This document shows positions 1 through 11,809 of a DNA stretch of 64,000 nt, one piece after another; the first letter of the stretch is position 1, and every line of letters starts with the position of its first letter. The notes beneath the pieces are model-generated. The model had not been told where the DNA came from. It saw only the letters and a list, made by a program, of their open reading frames with translations, and searched no databases. Both the position numbers and the translations under genes were made by a program. Origin of the DNA: Dryomyza anilis (Eukaryota > Arthropoda > Insecta > Diptera > Dryomyzidae); NCBI GenBank assembly GCA_951804985.1, contig OX638135.1, positions 42,794,324 to 42,858,323 on the forward strand, given 5' to 3'.

Positions 1-99
1 ATATATACTTTTCCATACCGGACACGCCTCCTAAGGGGCGTTACAATATATGCACAAAGTTAATATACCCTGTACCTCATAGGTGTAGGGTATAAATAT
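1..99 (+). repeat. GACGGACAT-family repeat, 3' tail (variant form)
   Basis: The window opens inside a copy of the dispersed repeat. It contains the TATACTTTTCCATACCGG motif and ends with the family's terminal GTGTAGGGTATAAA signature. It is identical to 7156-7254, the tail of the variant copy at 6437-7252. No coding content. Confidence 0.8.
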
Positions 100-230
100 C
101 AAATATACATTTTTATTAAAAATAATAGATTTAATACTGTTTTTAACAATATAAAACGTGCATGCAAGAACAATACCTTCGACAAAAGTTTAAAAAAAAA
201 TCATCTTAAAAAATAAGCAAATAAAAAAAA

Positions 231-297
231 GGTGGGGTTTGAACCGACATTTCCGGGCTATAAGTCCCGAGTTCTCACCGTTACGCTATCAGTCTCA
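231..297 (-). other. tRNA-like segment, probably a SINE head or tRNA pseudogene
   Basis: Read on the minus strand there is an A-box-like TAGCGTAACGG, a CGGG/CCCG hairpin in the anticodon-arm position and a B-box-like GGTTCAAACCC, followed by a T run. Anticodon loop length and acceptor pairing do not fit a functional tRNA, so I call it tRNA-derived. An identical copy lies at 7386-7452 through the large duplication. Confidence 0.45.
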
Positions 298-368
298 TTT
301 TTCACAAAGCATTTATTCACAATATCAATACAAATAATATATTTGATTTGAAACGGTAAGAAAATATA

Positions 369-1099
369 CCAGTTGGGAAGGTTAGATCACATGGGAAATT
401 TTAAAGTAGGGACATTTTATAGTATGCGTTATTATGATAGTTAGGATTATCAAAATTACAGTCGGTCTAGCCGACTATAAATACCCTACACAAGTGTGGT
501 TACCATTTAAAGTGGTATATAGGTTACCAGGGTATACGAACCCTGAAAATAACTACAAACTTTCCATCCCTGAAGAATTTTCTTTCATTTGATACCCATA
601 TTTACAAATGGGTAGGTGTACCGAATTTCGATTTTTGTTTTTGGGAACCACAAGTCGTTTCGTGGGAAAACATTATTTTCATGTATTTGAGCATAATGTC
701 AATATATATATTTGACCAAAAAAGTTTACCTAAGCACGTATACAGTAAAATTGATTTGTAGATGTAAATTTTATATGAGGTATTTGAACATAAATGGTCG
801 GTTCTCAGGTCACAATAGACCGATCATGCCAATTTTCTTGTTCAGACAGCTTAGATATATAAGTAATCTAAATTTAAAGTTTCATTGCTCTAGCTTTTCT
901 GTAATCGTGATTTCAACAGACAGAAGGACAGACAGACAGACGGACAGACGGACAGACGGACATCGCTAAATCGACTCAGGAGGTCATGCTGATCAAGAAC
1001 ATATATACTTTTCCATACCGGAGATGGTTTTTTCAGGGTGTTACAAACGGCGTACCAAACTGAATATACCCTTTCACTCTTAGTGTAGGGTATAAAAAT
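369..1099 (+). repeat. GACGGACAT-family dispersed repeat, full-length copy
   Basis: Begins CCAGTTGGGAAGGTTAGATC and ends GTGTAGGGTATAAAAATC. Near the start it has ATACCCTACAC, the inverse of the GTGTAGGGTAT at the end, so short subterminal inverted repeats frame the body. Inside are a GACA-type microsatellite and GCTGATCAAGAATATATA, motifs I remember from a dispersed repeat of flies. An 85-codon open frame over the repeat is not a gene. A second copy sits at 7524-8254 through the large duplication. Confidence 0.85.
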
Positions 1100-1131
1100 C
1101 AAGTAGTATTGAAAATAATGTTAGTACATGG

Positions 1132-1815
1132 CACAGGGCTGCAGTAATAAATTCCACATTATCTGATAAAGGGCCCATAAATTCATTTGTATACAATAAT
1201 ACTATGACTTCGTAAAAATGCAAAATGCAAAAACGACTATTTTTTATTAACCCAAAATAATTTCTAAATTTTGCTTAAAAATGTTCGACTTTAAATTGTT
1301 TTTATAAAACATTTTAGTAGGAGGACTTGGGGCATAGTGGGACTAATGTGGGAAAACGCAGCTGTGTTTATGTTGTTGATATTTTTCAAATATTCTCAAT
1401 GGAGTTATCTTTTTATGTTTTAAGTAACTTGAATAACATGAATTAATACTCGCAATTTGTTGATATTTGATACAATTTTTCAAATTTCCCAAAAAAATAT
1501 ATAATATAATATAAAATCCCCAAAATGCAATGCAAAGATATAGAAATCATCTACAGCGCAAAATACAATATTGTATTATAATGCCAAAATTAACAAATCT
1601 ATTGAACAGAAAAAAAAATTGTAATAAAGGTGTAAATTAATAAATTAATCTACTTAAATTAATTCAAAATTGCTTCAGAAAAACGTTAATTTTGATTTCA
1701 ATCCTATAAAAAAATATGTTGGTTGGGCAAACAAAATTGTTTTCCAAACAAAATTGTTTTCTGCGCCCCACTAACGTGGAACCGGAGTGGTCGACATACC
1801 TCGTGCAGCCCTGTG
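1132..1815. mobile_element. Candidate small DNA element with 12-bp perfect terminal inverted repeats
   Basis: CACAGGGCTGCA at 1132-1143 is exactly inverted at 1804-1815. The ends look hAT-like (CAGGG...CCCTG), but I see no 8-bp target duplication beside them. The AT-rich interior contains a phrase (CTTGGGG..AGTGGGAC) that also appears near 30690 and 47710. No transposase frame. Second copy at 8287-8970. Confidence 0.5.
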
Positions 1816-1912
1816 TTCATTTATAATTCTTCTGAACGTTGTGACATTGAATAATAAATTGAACATTTCAAAAATTTCGTTTTGAAGGCAAATATCTAAA
1901 CAAAAACATTGT

Positions 1913-1983
1913 TGATGCGTAGCCTAACGGAGATAGCAGTGGACTTCAACGCCGAAGTCAGGAGTTCGATACCAGCTTGGGGA
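1913..1983 (+). other. tRNA-like segment, probable SINE head
   Basis: Shows A-box-like GTAGCCTAACGGAG, a GACTT/AAGTC stem in the anticodon-arm position and B-box-like GAGTTCGATACC, followed by an A-rich tail. The anticodon loop is too long and the acceptor ends do not pair, so this is more likely tRNA-derived than a working tRNA. Repeated at 9068-9138. Confidence 0.45.
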
Positions 1984-2093
1984 AACTATGAAATTAAACT
2001 AAATTATTAAATACCATACCATAAACAATAAACCATAAATAAAGGTAGAGAGTGGACCAAAATTAAAGAACATTTTTTTGTTTCTTTTTTTTC

Positions 2094-2251
2094 ATTGCTA
2101 ATATATTGCAATACGTTGCTAATACGTTGCTAACTCATTTCTTACCATATTGCTGAAATATTGCTATATATTCCTGCAATATTCCAGGAGGCGGACATAG
2201 ATAGATTGCTGGAACATTTCAGCGATATTTCTGGATATTTCAATCTTGCAG
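2094..2251. repeat. Short imperfect TTGCTGAAATATTGC-type repeats
   Basis: A run of degenerate units built on TTGCTAATA, TTGCAATA and TTGCTGAAATA. A similar patch with TTGCAGTAATATTGC occurs at 6240-6365. It leads directly into the 677-bp tandem repeat. Duplicated at 9249-9406. Confidence 0.6.
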
Positions 2252-3604
2252 TGCAATGTCCCAGCAACGTTCCTGCAATGTTTTCGTGCTGTAGGGGAAT
2301 TTATTTCAAACAATTTTTCAAATCATGAATTTTTGGAAAATTTTGATGCAAACTCTATGTTTCAATGTATATCAAAACATATTAAAATGTGGTTAAAAAC
2401 GTTAAATTCTGAAATTTTAAAAATACAAAATAGTTAATACCAGCTCTAGAATACGAATTCTGGCCTGGTTTAACTTTTTTTTTTCCAAAAATTGACTAAG
2501 CCTTTTTGATTCTCAACGGCACATTTTTTTATAGTTTTTAATAAAAAAATTGTTTAATTTTTTCTAGCAAAACTATTTTATGTTTAGGTTGAAAATTACT
2601 TCAACAATTTTTAGTCCATATAAACGCAAATGCAGAAAATGGTTTTAATATCGTAAAACCAATATAATATAAAATCATCACTTGAGAATTTATTAAACGC
2701 ATGGGTCTTTTTCAAGAAAACGATACAGAAGATTTGTTAATGCTTAAAAATTATTAAAATAGTAAAGAAATAAAATTTTGATTTTTTGGGCATTATGTAT
2801 ATTTACGATATCGTTTGAATATCTTAAAAATATAATTGGGTTTACTGCAAAAAGTACTTGAAAGCAAATACAGTTTATATTTTTATTAAACATTATTTTA
2901 AGTTTTTATTTTTTTTTTATTGTTACAATGCAATGTCCCAGCAACGTTCCTGCAATGTTTTCGTGCTGTAGGGGAATTTATTTCAAACAATTTTTCAAAT
3001 CATGAATTTTTGGAAAATTTTGATGCAAACTCTATGTTTCAATGTATATCAAAACATATTAAAATGTGGTTAAAAACGTTAAATTCTGAAATTTTAAAAA
3101 TACAAAATAGTTAATACCAGCTCTAGAATACGAATTCTGGCCTGGTTTAACTTTTTTTTTTCCAAAAATTGACTAAGCCTTTTTGATTCTCAACGGCACA
3201 TTTTTTTATAGTTTTTAATAAAAAAATTGTTTAATTTTTTCTAGCAAAACTATTTTATGTTTAGGTTGAAAATTACTTCAACAATTTTTAGTCCATATAA
3301 ACGCAAATGCAGAAAATGGTTTTAATATCGTAAAACCAATATAATATAAAATCATCACTTGAGAATTTATTAAACGCATGGGTCTTTTTCAAGAAAACGA
3401 TACAGAAGATTTGTTAATGCTTAAAAATTATTAAAATAGTAAAGAAATAAAATTTTGATTTTTTGGGCATTATGTATATTTACGATATCGTTTGAATATC
3501 TTAAAAATATAATTGGGTTTACTGCAAAAAGTACTTGAAAGCAAATACAGTTTATATTTTTATTAAACATTATTTTAAGTTTTTATTTTTTTTTTATTGT
3601 TACA
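2252..3604 (+). repeat. Tandem repeat, two units of 677 bp
   Basis: 2252-2927 recurs at 2929-3604 with no difference that I found. Each unit starts TGCAATGTCCCAGC and ends TTGTTACA. The second unit ends within two bases of the CACAGTG end of the neighbouring DNA transposon. The 63- and 64-codon open frames in it are the same repeat read twice, not genes. The whole array recurs at 9407-10759. Confidence 0.9.
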
Positions 3605-4838
3605 CAGTGCGACAATAAATTTAGTGACGAAGATTTGAAAATTTTTTTAGCATCCTTGAGTATCCTGAAGAAATTCCACCCAAGAAACTTATGCCCTATC
3701 ACGCCAGGTTTACGAGATATATGACCAGAAAGGTCCTAAAGTGACCGCAATATTACTGTTGATTTATTGAGAAAACTGTAGCAGTTATGGATTTGTTGTC
3801 TAAGAACCAAATGTAGACACTGGGCATCAAGACACCAAGGCATCATATCTGTAGTACATATTAAATTTCTATCTCGTCCTTTTAATACCAAAATTAATGA
3901 TTTTCAAAGGATCAATCTACATAATCGACCAATTTCATATTAAGGAGTTAAAAATGTATCATATTCTCTATGGAAAAAATATTCTGCATAAAAAAACATA
4001 AAAAGTGGCCAAATATGTCAAAGCCCAATGTCAAAGTTTTTCTAATACTGATCACTGCAAAGTATTTTTTTTATATGATTTTTATTTTTATTTTATATGA
4101 AATTACAAAATACTAAAGTTTTTCGAAGCATAAAAATACCTGATCATAATGTCTTTGGGAAAAATATTAAGCACATCAAAACAGTAAAAATGGCCATATA
4201 AGTCAAGGCCATGTGATTTATGGTTTCTATTATATTAAGCAGTGAATGTAAATTTTTCAAATTTCCATAAGTACAAAAACTATAACGGATAGTTGTATAG
4301 AAATAGTCATAATTTTTACTGGTTCCATCGATTTGGCTTCATTTTAAATATCATTAACGTGTCAAATATATTAATGTACTGTAAACTTATGTCCTATCTT
4401 GTCAGCATTTCGAGGAATCACTAAAAATTTTTGGAATCCTTAAAATTTTTACTAACATTTCAAGAAAATGGTATTAGATTTGCAATCGTTGTATGAGAAC
4501 CGAGTATTGACATTAACCCAACCTTCATATCTGTGTATTTCAAAATATCACCTCGTCCTTGTAACAACGTAAGACATTTTTTGAGCTATAAATTGTTAAA
4601 GAAACTAAGTAAATAAAACATCTTTTGTTTATTTATTTGTATAAAATGTTATAGTCAACATTCATCACTGCTGCTTTCCTCCAATAAATTCCAGCACATT
4701 TCAGCTAATAAGAAATTTAGCTTTTTGCCAGCATTCCAAACCTCCATTGGTGCAGCTATTTGATGAAATTGCTCACCATGTTCCTCTGACTCGGTTGATG
4801 TTTGGTTTTCAAGAATATCAAGATGGGAGTGTAAAATA
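3603..4838 (-). mobile_element. Truncated copy of the CACAGTG DNA transposon
   Basis: Identical to 10758-11993: the left terminal inverted repeat, preceded by TTA, and the last coding part of the minus-strand transposase (4655-4838, ending in a Ser/Asp-rich tail). The element stops at the tandem-duplication junction, inside the HxxxxH zinc motif, and is joined to unrelated sequence. It lacks the rest of the transposase and the other end, so it cannot encode a complete enzyme. Confidence 0.9.
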
Positions 4839-5713
4839 ACAATGTGCTCCAACTTTGGTCGCAAAAGTTTACTGTTTACTGTAAAAAATTCATTATTTAT
4901 TCTTAAAAATAAATTATTATTTCTGAACGAATGTTCCTTTGTGTGTCAAAATAAAAATACAAAATTTTGCAACAAATGTAAAACATTTACATTAAACGTA
5001 AAACGGATGACAAAAAAAATCAACAAACCAAGTTCTTTTGTCTAATTTTTCATTTGTGAGGAACATTTTTTTTTTCGTGTATATACAATTTCACATTGAT
5101 ATATAATCATATTGAAAACATTTTAAAATGTCGCTTTAAAATCTGTTCAAAGCCATTCGGACCAAACATTGATCTAAACGCACAAACCAGACGCGTTGCC
5201 GGCAAGCCGACCCGACTTTAACGCACATTTGAGTATGCAAAACATACTCATAATTTTATGAATATGTGCAAAAATTAAACGAAGGCTTGCAACCACTGTT
5301 GCCATTCTTGGTAACTTACAACCAAAATTGCTAACTTTTTGTCAGCTTGGTAACTTATTAATATGCGTGAAATTAACAACACGTGAAATTCAACAACAGG
5401 AACGGGTGGAATCAACATCTGCATTAATTTTAAAATTTCAAAGAGTAAAACAGAATGTACTTGCATTATTAATAATAGTGATATCAACATATTTAAAGAT
5501 TTTGAATTTAGATTAAACTTAAATTTATAAAATTCGAAAATGAGAAACGCTTTCGTATTCCGCAGAACCAGTTCAAATGGTGTTTTATCTCAGGAAGTAG
5601 AAATGACAAATGATGTAATATTTTAGATATAGTTTGTTTAGACTTTTCCTAATATTTTCATTAAAAAATATAATCTTGCATAAAAAAAAACCCTTTCTTA
5701 AAATAGTATGAAA
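4839..5713. other. Unassigned AT-rich spacer
   Basis: The first bases of the second copy of the large duplication. No ORF of credible composition, no inverted ends and no motif I recognise. The 62-71 codon frames here look random. Confidence 0.5.
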
Positions 5714-6014
5714 TTATATCGATATCAGTAGCCGCGGTAGCTCAATGGTTAGTGCGTTGAACTGCGAGCCGAAACGTCCCCGGTTCAAGCCTGAACTTGG
5801 GCTAACAACATCTTTTCATAGAAACATTTTTCTATACCGCGCTATCTCTTGGTAGTAAATAGCAAACATTGTCTATGAAAAGCTCTCACCCGCCGTTCGG
5901 ATTCGGCAATAAACTGTAGGTCCCACCACTTTGAGTACAAATATAACACGCACAGCTCAAAATGGTGAGAGAGCTCGGCCGAAGTTCTATACAGGACTGT
6001 AGCGCCAAACTATT

Positions 6015-6069
<55 letters not shown>

Positions 6070-6077
6070 CGATATCA
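5714..6077 (+). mobile_element. tRNA-derived SINE with 14-bp target-site duplication
   Basis: The body (5728-6063) starts with a tRNA-like head: GGTAGCTCAATGG as A box and CGGTTCAAGCC as B box. A unique part follows, with CTCTCACCCGCCGTTCGG and TACAAATATAACACGCACAG, then a tail of ATT repeats (about 6011-6063). TTATATCGATATCA flanks it exactly at 5714-5727 and 6064-6077, the hallmark of target-primed retroposition. The internal Pol III boxes would drive its transcription. Two related copies in reverse orientation lie at 24293-24564 and 24770-25085. Confidence 0.92.
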
Positions 6078-6436
6078 TACAGGCAAAAGATAGCAACAAA
6101 CAGAAAGCAAATTTCACAGAAGGAGAAAAAAGTCTCAAAATTGAGTAGATCAACTCGAAGTGTCATTTAATTGAGCTGACAATAATAATAGTGTGGCACA
6201 ATTTCCAAAATATCCAATACTTGCAGAAAAATGTAGATGTCCCAACCCCTACAGACAAACTGTTGCTGCAATCTTGCAGTAATATTGCTACATTGCATTA
6301 TGGAATATTGTAGCAATATATAAAATGCATTATTGTACAAAAAATCTCTCTGCAATATTCCAGCAAGACAAAAAGTATTTATTTGAAAAATTATTCAGAC
6401 ATATTTTACCAATAAATTAAAAAAACATTAAAAAAC
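6078..6436. other. Spacer with TTGCTGCAA-type short repeats
   Basis: Contains degenerate TTGCTGCAATCTTGCAGTAA units (6240-6365) like those at 2094-2251, then AT-rich sequence. No gene is visible. Confidence 0.45.
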
Positions 6437-7076
6437 GAGTTGGGAAAGTTAGGTCACATGGGTAAGTTCGGTCACATGGGGCGGATTTTTATAGTCGGTC
6501 GGGCCCTACTATGGAATACCCTACACCTATGGTGGGGATATTAATGTGGGATATTTAATTGCATACCTTAATTTTAAAGTTTTTAATTATGCTGAACCTC
6601 CCCACCCTCAGAATATTATTCATATATCAGAAATTTACGTCTTATATCCCCATAAATTATAAAATGTATATAAAAGTATAAAAAAAACTAAAAAAAAAAA
6701 ATGAAAAATATAATTGGGCGGACCACGCCTATATTTAAAATTTTGAATGGCTAATATTTCATAGATTTGAATTTAATAATTTACGGATCAAATTTCCACT
6801 ATGAAAACCCGGGAAATAATGAAGGTAAATTATAACCAGGTAAATTATAACAATACCTTTTAAATTTTATAACTATACCTTGAATACTTTTCGAGTTATT
6901 AGTTCCGAAAGAGTTATAAAAAAATGACTTGTATGGGAGGTGGGCGTGTCCGTTAACTGATTTGGCTCATTTTCAAACTCAGTTCCTACTTTTGGCTAAA
7001 ATATATTGAGTCGAAATTTCATCGCATTCTGATCAGTATTTCTCAAGTTATTCTGTATTCGGACAGCAAGACAGCA

Positions 7077-7112
<36 letters not shown>

Positions 7113-7252
7113 GGACATGGCTAAACGGACTCGGGTAGTGATGCTGATCAAGAATATATATACTTTTCCATACCGGACACGCCTCCTAAGGGGCGTTACA
7201 ATATATGCACAAAGTTAATATACCCTGTACCTCATAGGTGTAGGGTATAAAT
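6437..7252 (+). repeat. GACGGACAT-family dispersed repeat, divergent variant
   Basis: Begins GAGTTGGGAAAGTTAGGTCAC, passes through AATACCCTACACC, a (GACA)n tract at about 7078-7120 and ATGCTGATCAAGAATATATA, and ends GTGTAGGGTATAAATATC. It differs from the common form in the middle (GGTGGGCGTGTCCG) and at its end (ACACGCCTCCTAAGGGG). Confidence 0.82.
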
Positions 7253-10200
7253 ATCAAATATACATTTTTATTAAAAATAATAGATTTAATACTGTTTTTA
7301 ACAATATAAAACGTGCATGCAAGAACAATACCTTCGACAAAAGTTTAAAAAAAAATCATCTTAAAAAATAAGCAAATAAAAAAAAGGTGGGGTTTGAACC
7401 GACATTTCCGGGCTATAAGTCCCGAGTTCTCACCGTTACGCTATCAGTCTCATTTTTCACAAAGCATTTATTCACAATATCAATACAAATAATATATTTG
7501 ATTTGAAACGGTAAGAAAATATACCAGTTGGGAAGGTTAGATCACATGGGAAATTTTAAAGTAGGGACATTTTATAGTATGCGTTATTATGATAGTTAGG
7601 ATTATCAAAATTACAGTCGGTCTAGCCGACTATAAATACCCTACACAAGTGTGGTTACCATTTAAAGTGGTATATAGGTTACCAGGGTATACGAACCCTG
7701 AAAATAACTACAAACTTTCCATCCCTGAAGAATTTTCTTTCATTTGATACCCATATTTACAAATGGGTAGGTGTACCGAATTTCGATTTTTGTTTTTGGG
7801 AACCACAAGTCGTTTCGTGGGAAAACATTATTTTCATGTATTTGAGCATAATGTCAATATATATATTTGACCAAAAAAGTTTACCTAAGCACGTATACAG
7901 TAAAATTGATTTGTAGATGTAAATTTTATATGAGGTATTTGAACATAAATGGTCGGTTCTCAGGTCACAATAGACCGATCATGCCAATTTTCTTGTTCAG
8001 ACAGCTTAGATATATAAGTAATCTAAATTTAAAGTTTCATTGCTCTAGCTTTTCTGTAATCGTGATTTCAACAGACAGAAGGACAGACAGACAGACGGAC
8101 AGACGGACAGACGGACATCGCTAAATCGACTCAGGAGGTCATGCTGATCAAGAACATATATACTTTTCCATACCGGAGATGGTTTTTTCAGGGTGTTACA
8201 AACGGCGTACCAAACTGAATATACCCTTTCACTCTTAGTGTAGGGTATAAAAATCAAGTAGTATTGAAAATAATGTTAGTACATGGCACAGGGCTGCAGT
8301 AATAAATTCCACATTATCTGATAAAGGGCCCATAAATTCATTTGTATACAATAATACTATGACTTCGTAAAAATGCAAAATGCAAAAACGACTATTTTTT
8401 ATTAACCCAAAATAATTTCTAAATTTTGCTTAAAAATGTTCGACTTTAAATTGTTTTTATAAAACATTTTAGTAGGAGGACTTGGGGCATAGTGGGACTA
8501 ATGTGGGAAAACGCAGCTGTGTTTATGTTGTTGATATTTTTCAAATATTCTCAATGGAGTTATCTTTTTATGTTTTAAGTAACTTGAATAACATGAATTA
8601 ATACTCGCAATTTGTTGATATTTGATACAATTTTTCAAATTTCCCAAAAAAATATATAATATAATATAAAATCCCCAAAATGCAATGCAAAGATATAGAA
8701 ATCATCTACAGCGCAAAATACAATATTGTATTATAATGCCAAAATTAACAAATCTATTGAACAGAAAAAAAAATTGTAATAAAGGTGTAAATTAATAAAT
8801 TAATCTACTTAAATTAATTCAAAATTGCTTCAGAAAAACGTTAATTTTGATTTCAATCCTATAAAAAAATATGTTGGTTGGGCAAACAAAATTGTTTTCC
8901 AAACAAAATTGTTTTCTGCGCCCCACTAACGTGGAACCGGAGTGGTCGACATACCTCGTGCAGCCCTGTGTTCATTTATAATTCTTCTGAACGTTGTGAC
9001 ATTGAATAATAAATTGAACATTTCAAAAATTTCGTTTTGAAGGCAAATATCTAAACAAAAACATTGTTGATGCGTAGCCTAACGGAGATAGCAGTGGACT
9101 TCAACGCCGAAGTCAGGAGTTCGATACCAGCTTGGGGAAACTATGAAATTAAACTAAATTATTAAATACCATACCATAAACAATAAACCATAAATAAAGG
9201 TAGAGAGTGGACCAAAATTAAAGAACATTTTTTTGTTTCTTTTTTTTCATTGCTAATATATTGCAATACGTTGCTAATACGTTGCTAACTCATTTCTTAC
9301 CATATTGCTGAAATATTGCTATATATTCCTGCAATATTCCAGGAGGCGGACATAGATAGATTGCTGGAACATTTCAGCGATATTTCTGGATATTTCAATC
9401 TTGCAGTGCAATGTCCCAGCAACGTTCCTGCAATGTTTTCGTGCTGTAGGGGAATTTATTTCAAACAATTTTTCAAATCATGAATTTTTGGAAAATTTTG
9501 ATGCAAACTCTATGTTTCAATGTATATCAAAACATATTAAAATGTGGTTAAAAACGTTAAATTCTGAAATTTTAAAAATACAAAATAGTTAATACCAGCT
9601 CTAGAATACGAATTCTGGCCTGGTTTAACTTTTTTTTTTCCAAAAATTGACTAAGCCTTTTTGATTCTCAACGGCACATTTTTTTATAGTTTTTAATAAA
9701 AAAATTGTTTAATTTTTTCTAGCAAAACTATTTTATGTTTAGGTTGAAAATTACTTCAACAATTTTTAGTCCATATAAACGCAAATGCAGAAAATGGTTT
9801 TAATATCGTAAAACCAATATAATATAAAATCATCACTTGAGAATTTATTAAACGCATGGGTCTTTTTCAAGAAAACGATACAGAAGATTTGTTAATGCTT
9901 AAAAATTATTAAAATAGTAAAGAAATAAAATTTTGATTTTTTGGGCATTATGTATATTTACGATATCGTTTGAATATCTTAAAAATATAATTGGGTTTAC
10001 TGCAAAAAGTACTTGAAAGCAAATACAGTTTATATTTTTATTAAACATTATTTTAAGTTTTTATTTTTTTTTTATTGTTACAATGCAATGTCCCAGCAAC
10101 GTTCCTGCAATGTTTTCGTGCTGTAGGGGAATTTATTTCAAACAATTTTTCAAATCATGAATTTTTGGAAAATTTTGATGCAAACTCTATGTTTCAATGT

Positions 10201-10757
10201 ATATCAAAACATATTAAAATGTGGTTAAAAACGTTAAATTCTGAAATTTTAAAAATACAAAATAGTTAATACCAGCTCTAGAATACGAATTCTGGCCTGG
10301 TTTAACTTTTTTTTTTCCAAAAATTGACTAAGCCTTTTTGATTCTCAACGGCACATTTTTTTATAGTTTTTAATAAAAAAATTGTTTAATTTTTTCTAGC
10401 AAAACTATTTTATGTTTAGGTTGAAAATTACTTCAACAATTTTTAGTCCATATAAACGCAAATGCAGAAAATGGTTTTAATATCGTAAAACCAATATAAT
10501 ATAAAATCATCACTTGAGAATTTATTAAACGCATGGGTCTTTTTCAAGAAAACGATACAGAAGATTTGTTAATGCTTAAAAATTATTAAAATAGTAAAGA
10601 AATAAAATTTTGATTTTTTGGGCATTATGTATATTTACGATATCGTTTGAATATCTTAAAAATATAATTGGGTTTACTGCAAAAAGTACTTGAAAGCAAA
10701 TACAGTTTATATTTTTATTAAACATTATTTTAAGTTTTTATTTTTTTTTTATTGTTA

Positions 10758-11445
10758 CACAGTGCGACAATAAATTTAGTGACGAAGATTTGAAAATTTT
10801 TTTAGCATCCTTGAGTATCCTGAAGAAATTCCACCCAAGAAACTTATGCCCTATCACGCCAGGTTTACGAGATATATGACCAGAAAGGTCCTAAAGTGAC
10901 CGCAATATTACTGTTGATTTATTGAGAAAACTGTAGCAGTTATGGATTTGTTGTCTAAGAACCAAATGTAGACACTGGGCATCAAGACACCAAGGCATCA
11001 TATCTGTAGTACATATTAAATTTCTATCTCGTCCTTTTAATACCAAAATTAATGATTTTCAAAGGATCAATCTACATAATCGACCAATTTCATATTAAGG
11101 AGTTAAAAATGTATCATATTCTCTATGGAAAAAATATTCTGCATAAAAAAACATAAAAAGTGGCCAAATATGTCAAAGCCCAATGTCAAAGTTTTTCTAA
11201 TACTGATCACTGCAAAGTATTTTTTTTATATGATTTTTATTTTTATTTTATATGAAATTACAAAATACTAAAGTTTTTCGAAGCATAAAAATACCTGATC
11301 ATAATGTCTTTGGGAAAAATATTAAGCACATCAAAACAGTAAAAATGGCCATATAAGTCAAGGCCATGTGATTTATGGTTTCTATTATATTAAGCAGTGA
11401 ATGTAAATTTTTCAAATTTCCATAAGTACAAAAACTATAACGGAT
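10758..11445 (+). repeat. Left complex terminal inverted repeat of the CACAGTG transposon
   Basis: Pairs with the reverse complement of 13500-14513. The outer 8 bp match, then a short diverged stretch, then long near-identity (AAACTTATGCCCTATCACG, GGTTTACGAGATATATGACC, AAAACATAAAAAGTGGCC). Near 11325-11445 a block matches the inner end of the right arm (13510-13620), so the left arm is shorter by one module. A further diverged module (CGATTTGGCTTC...AACTTATGTCCTATC) continues to about 11560. Confidence 0.85.
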
Positions 11446-11809
11446 AGTTGTATAGAAATAGTCATAATTTTTACTGGTTCCATCGATTTGGCTTCATTTT
11501 AAATATCATTAACGTGTCAAATATATTAATGTACTGTAAACTTATGTCCTATCTTGTCAGCATTTCGAGGAATCACTAAAAATTTTTGGAATCCTTAAAA
11601 TTTTTACTAACATTTCAAGAAAATGGTATTAGATTTGCAATCGTTGTATGAGAACCGAGTATTGACATTAACCCAACCTTCATATCTGTGTATTTCAAAA
11701 TATCACCTCGTCCTTGTAACAACGTAAGACATTTTTTGAGCTATAAATTGTTAAAGAAACTAAGTAAATAAAACATCTTTTGTTTATTTATTTGTATAAA
11801 ATGTTATAG

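Noticed and set aside
712..969. 85-codon frames at 712-969 and 7867-8124, and 153-codon frame at 17476-17937
   Set aside because: They lie across the GACGGACAT dispersed repeat and simply translate its microsatellite. The frames are not kept in other copies.
2246..3114. Four near-identical 63/64-codon frames in 2246-3114 and 9401-10269
   Set aside because: They arise from the 677-bp tandem repeat and the large duplication. Non-ATG starts, no family resemblance.
5728..5800. A functional tRNA gene at the SINE head
   Set aside because: It is followed by a SINE body and tail within exact target duplications, and two other copies have the same fusion.
6011..6063. CRISPR-like or functional repeat array at the ATT/TTA microsatellites (also 59405-59440)
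   Set aside because: Simple trinucleotide runs, the first being the SINE tail. No spacers. A CRISPR array is not expected in this genome.
10758..10800. A complete recombination signal (heptamer, spacer, nonamer) at the transposon ends
   Set aside because: The heptamer-like CACAGTG is present on both ends, but I find no ACAAAAACC-like nonamer at 12 or 23 bases, so only the heptamer resemblance is reported.
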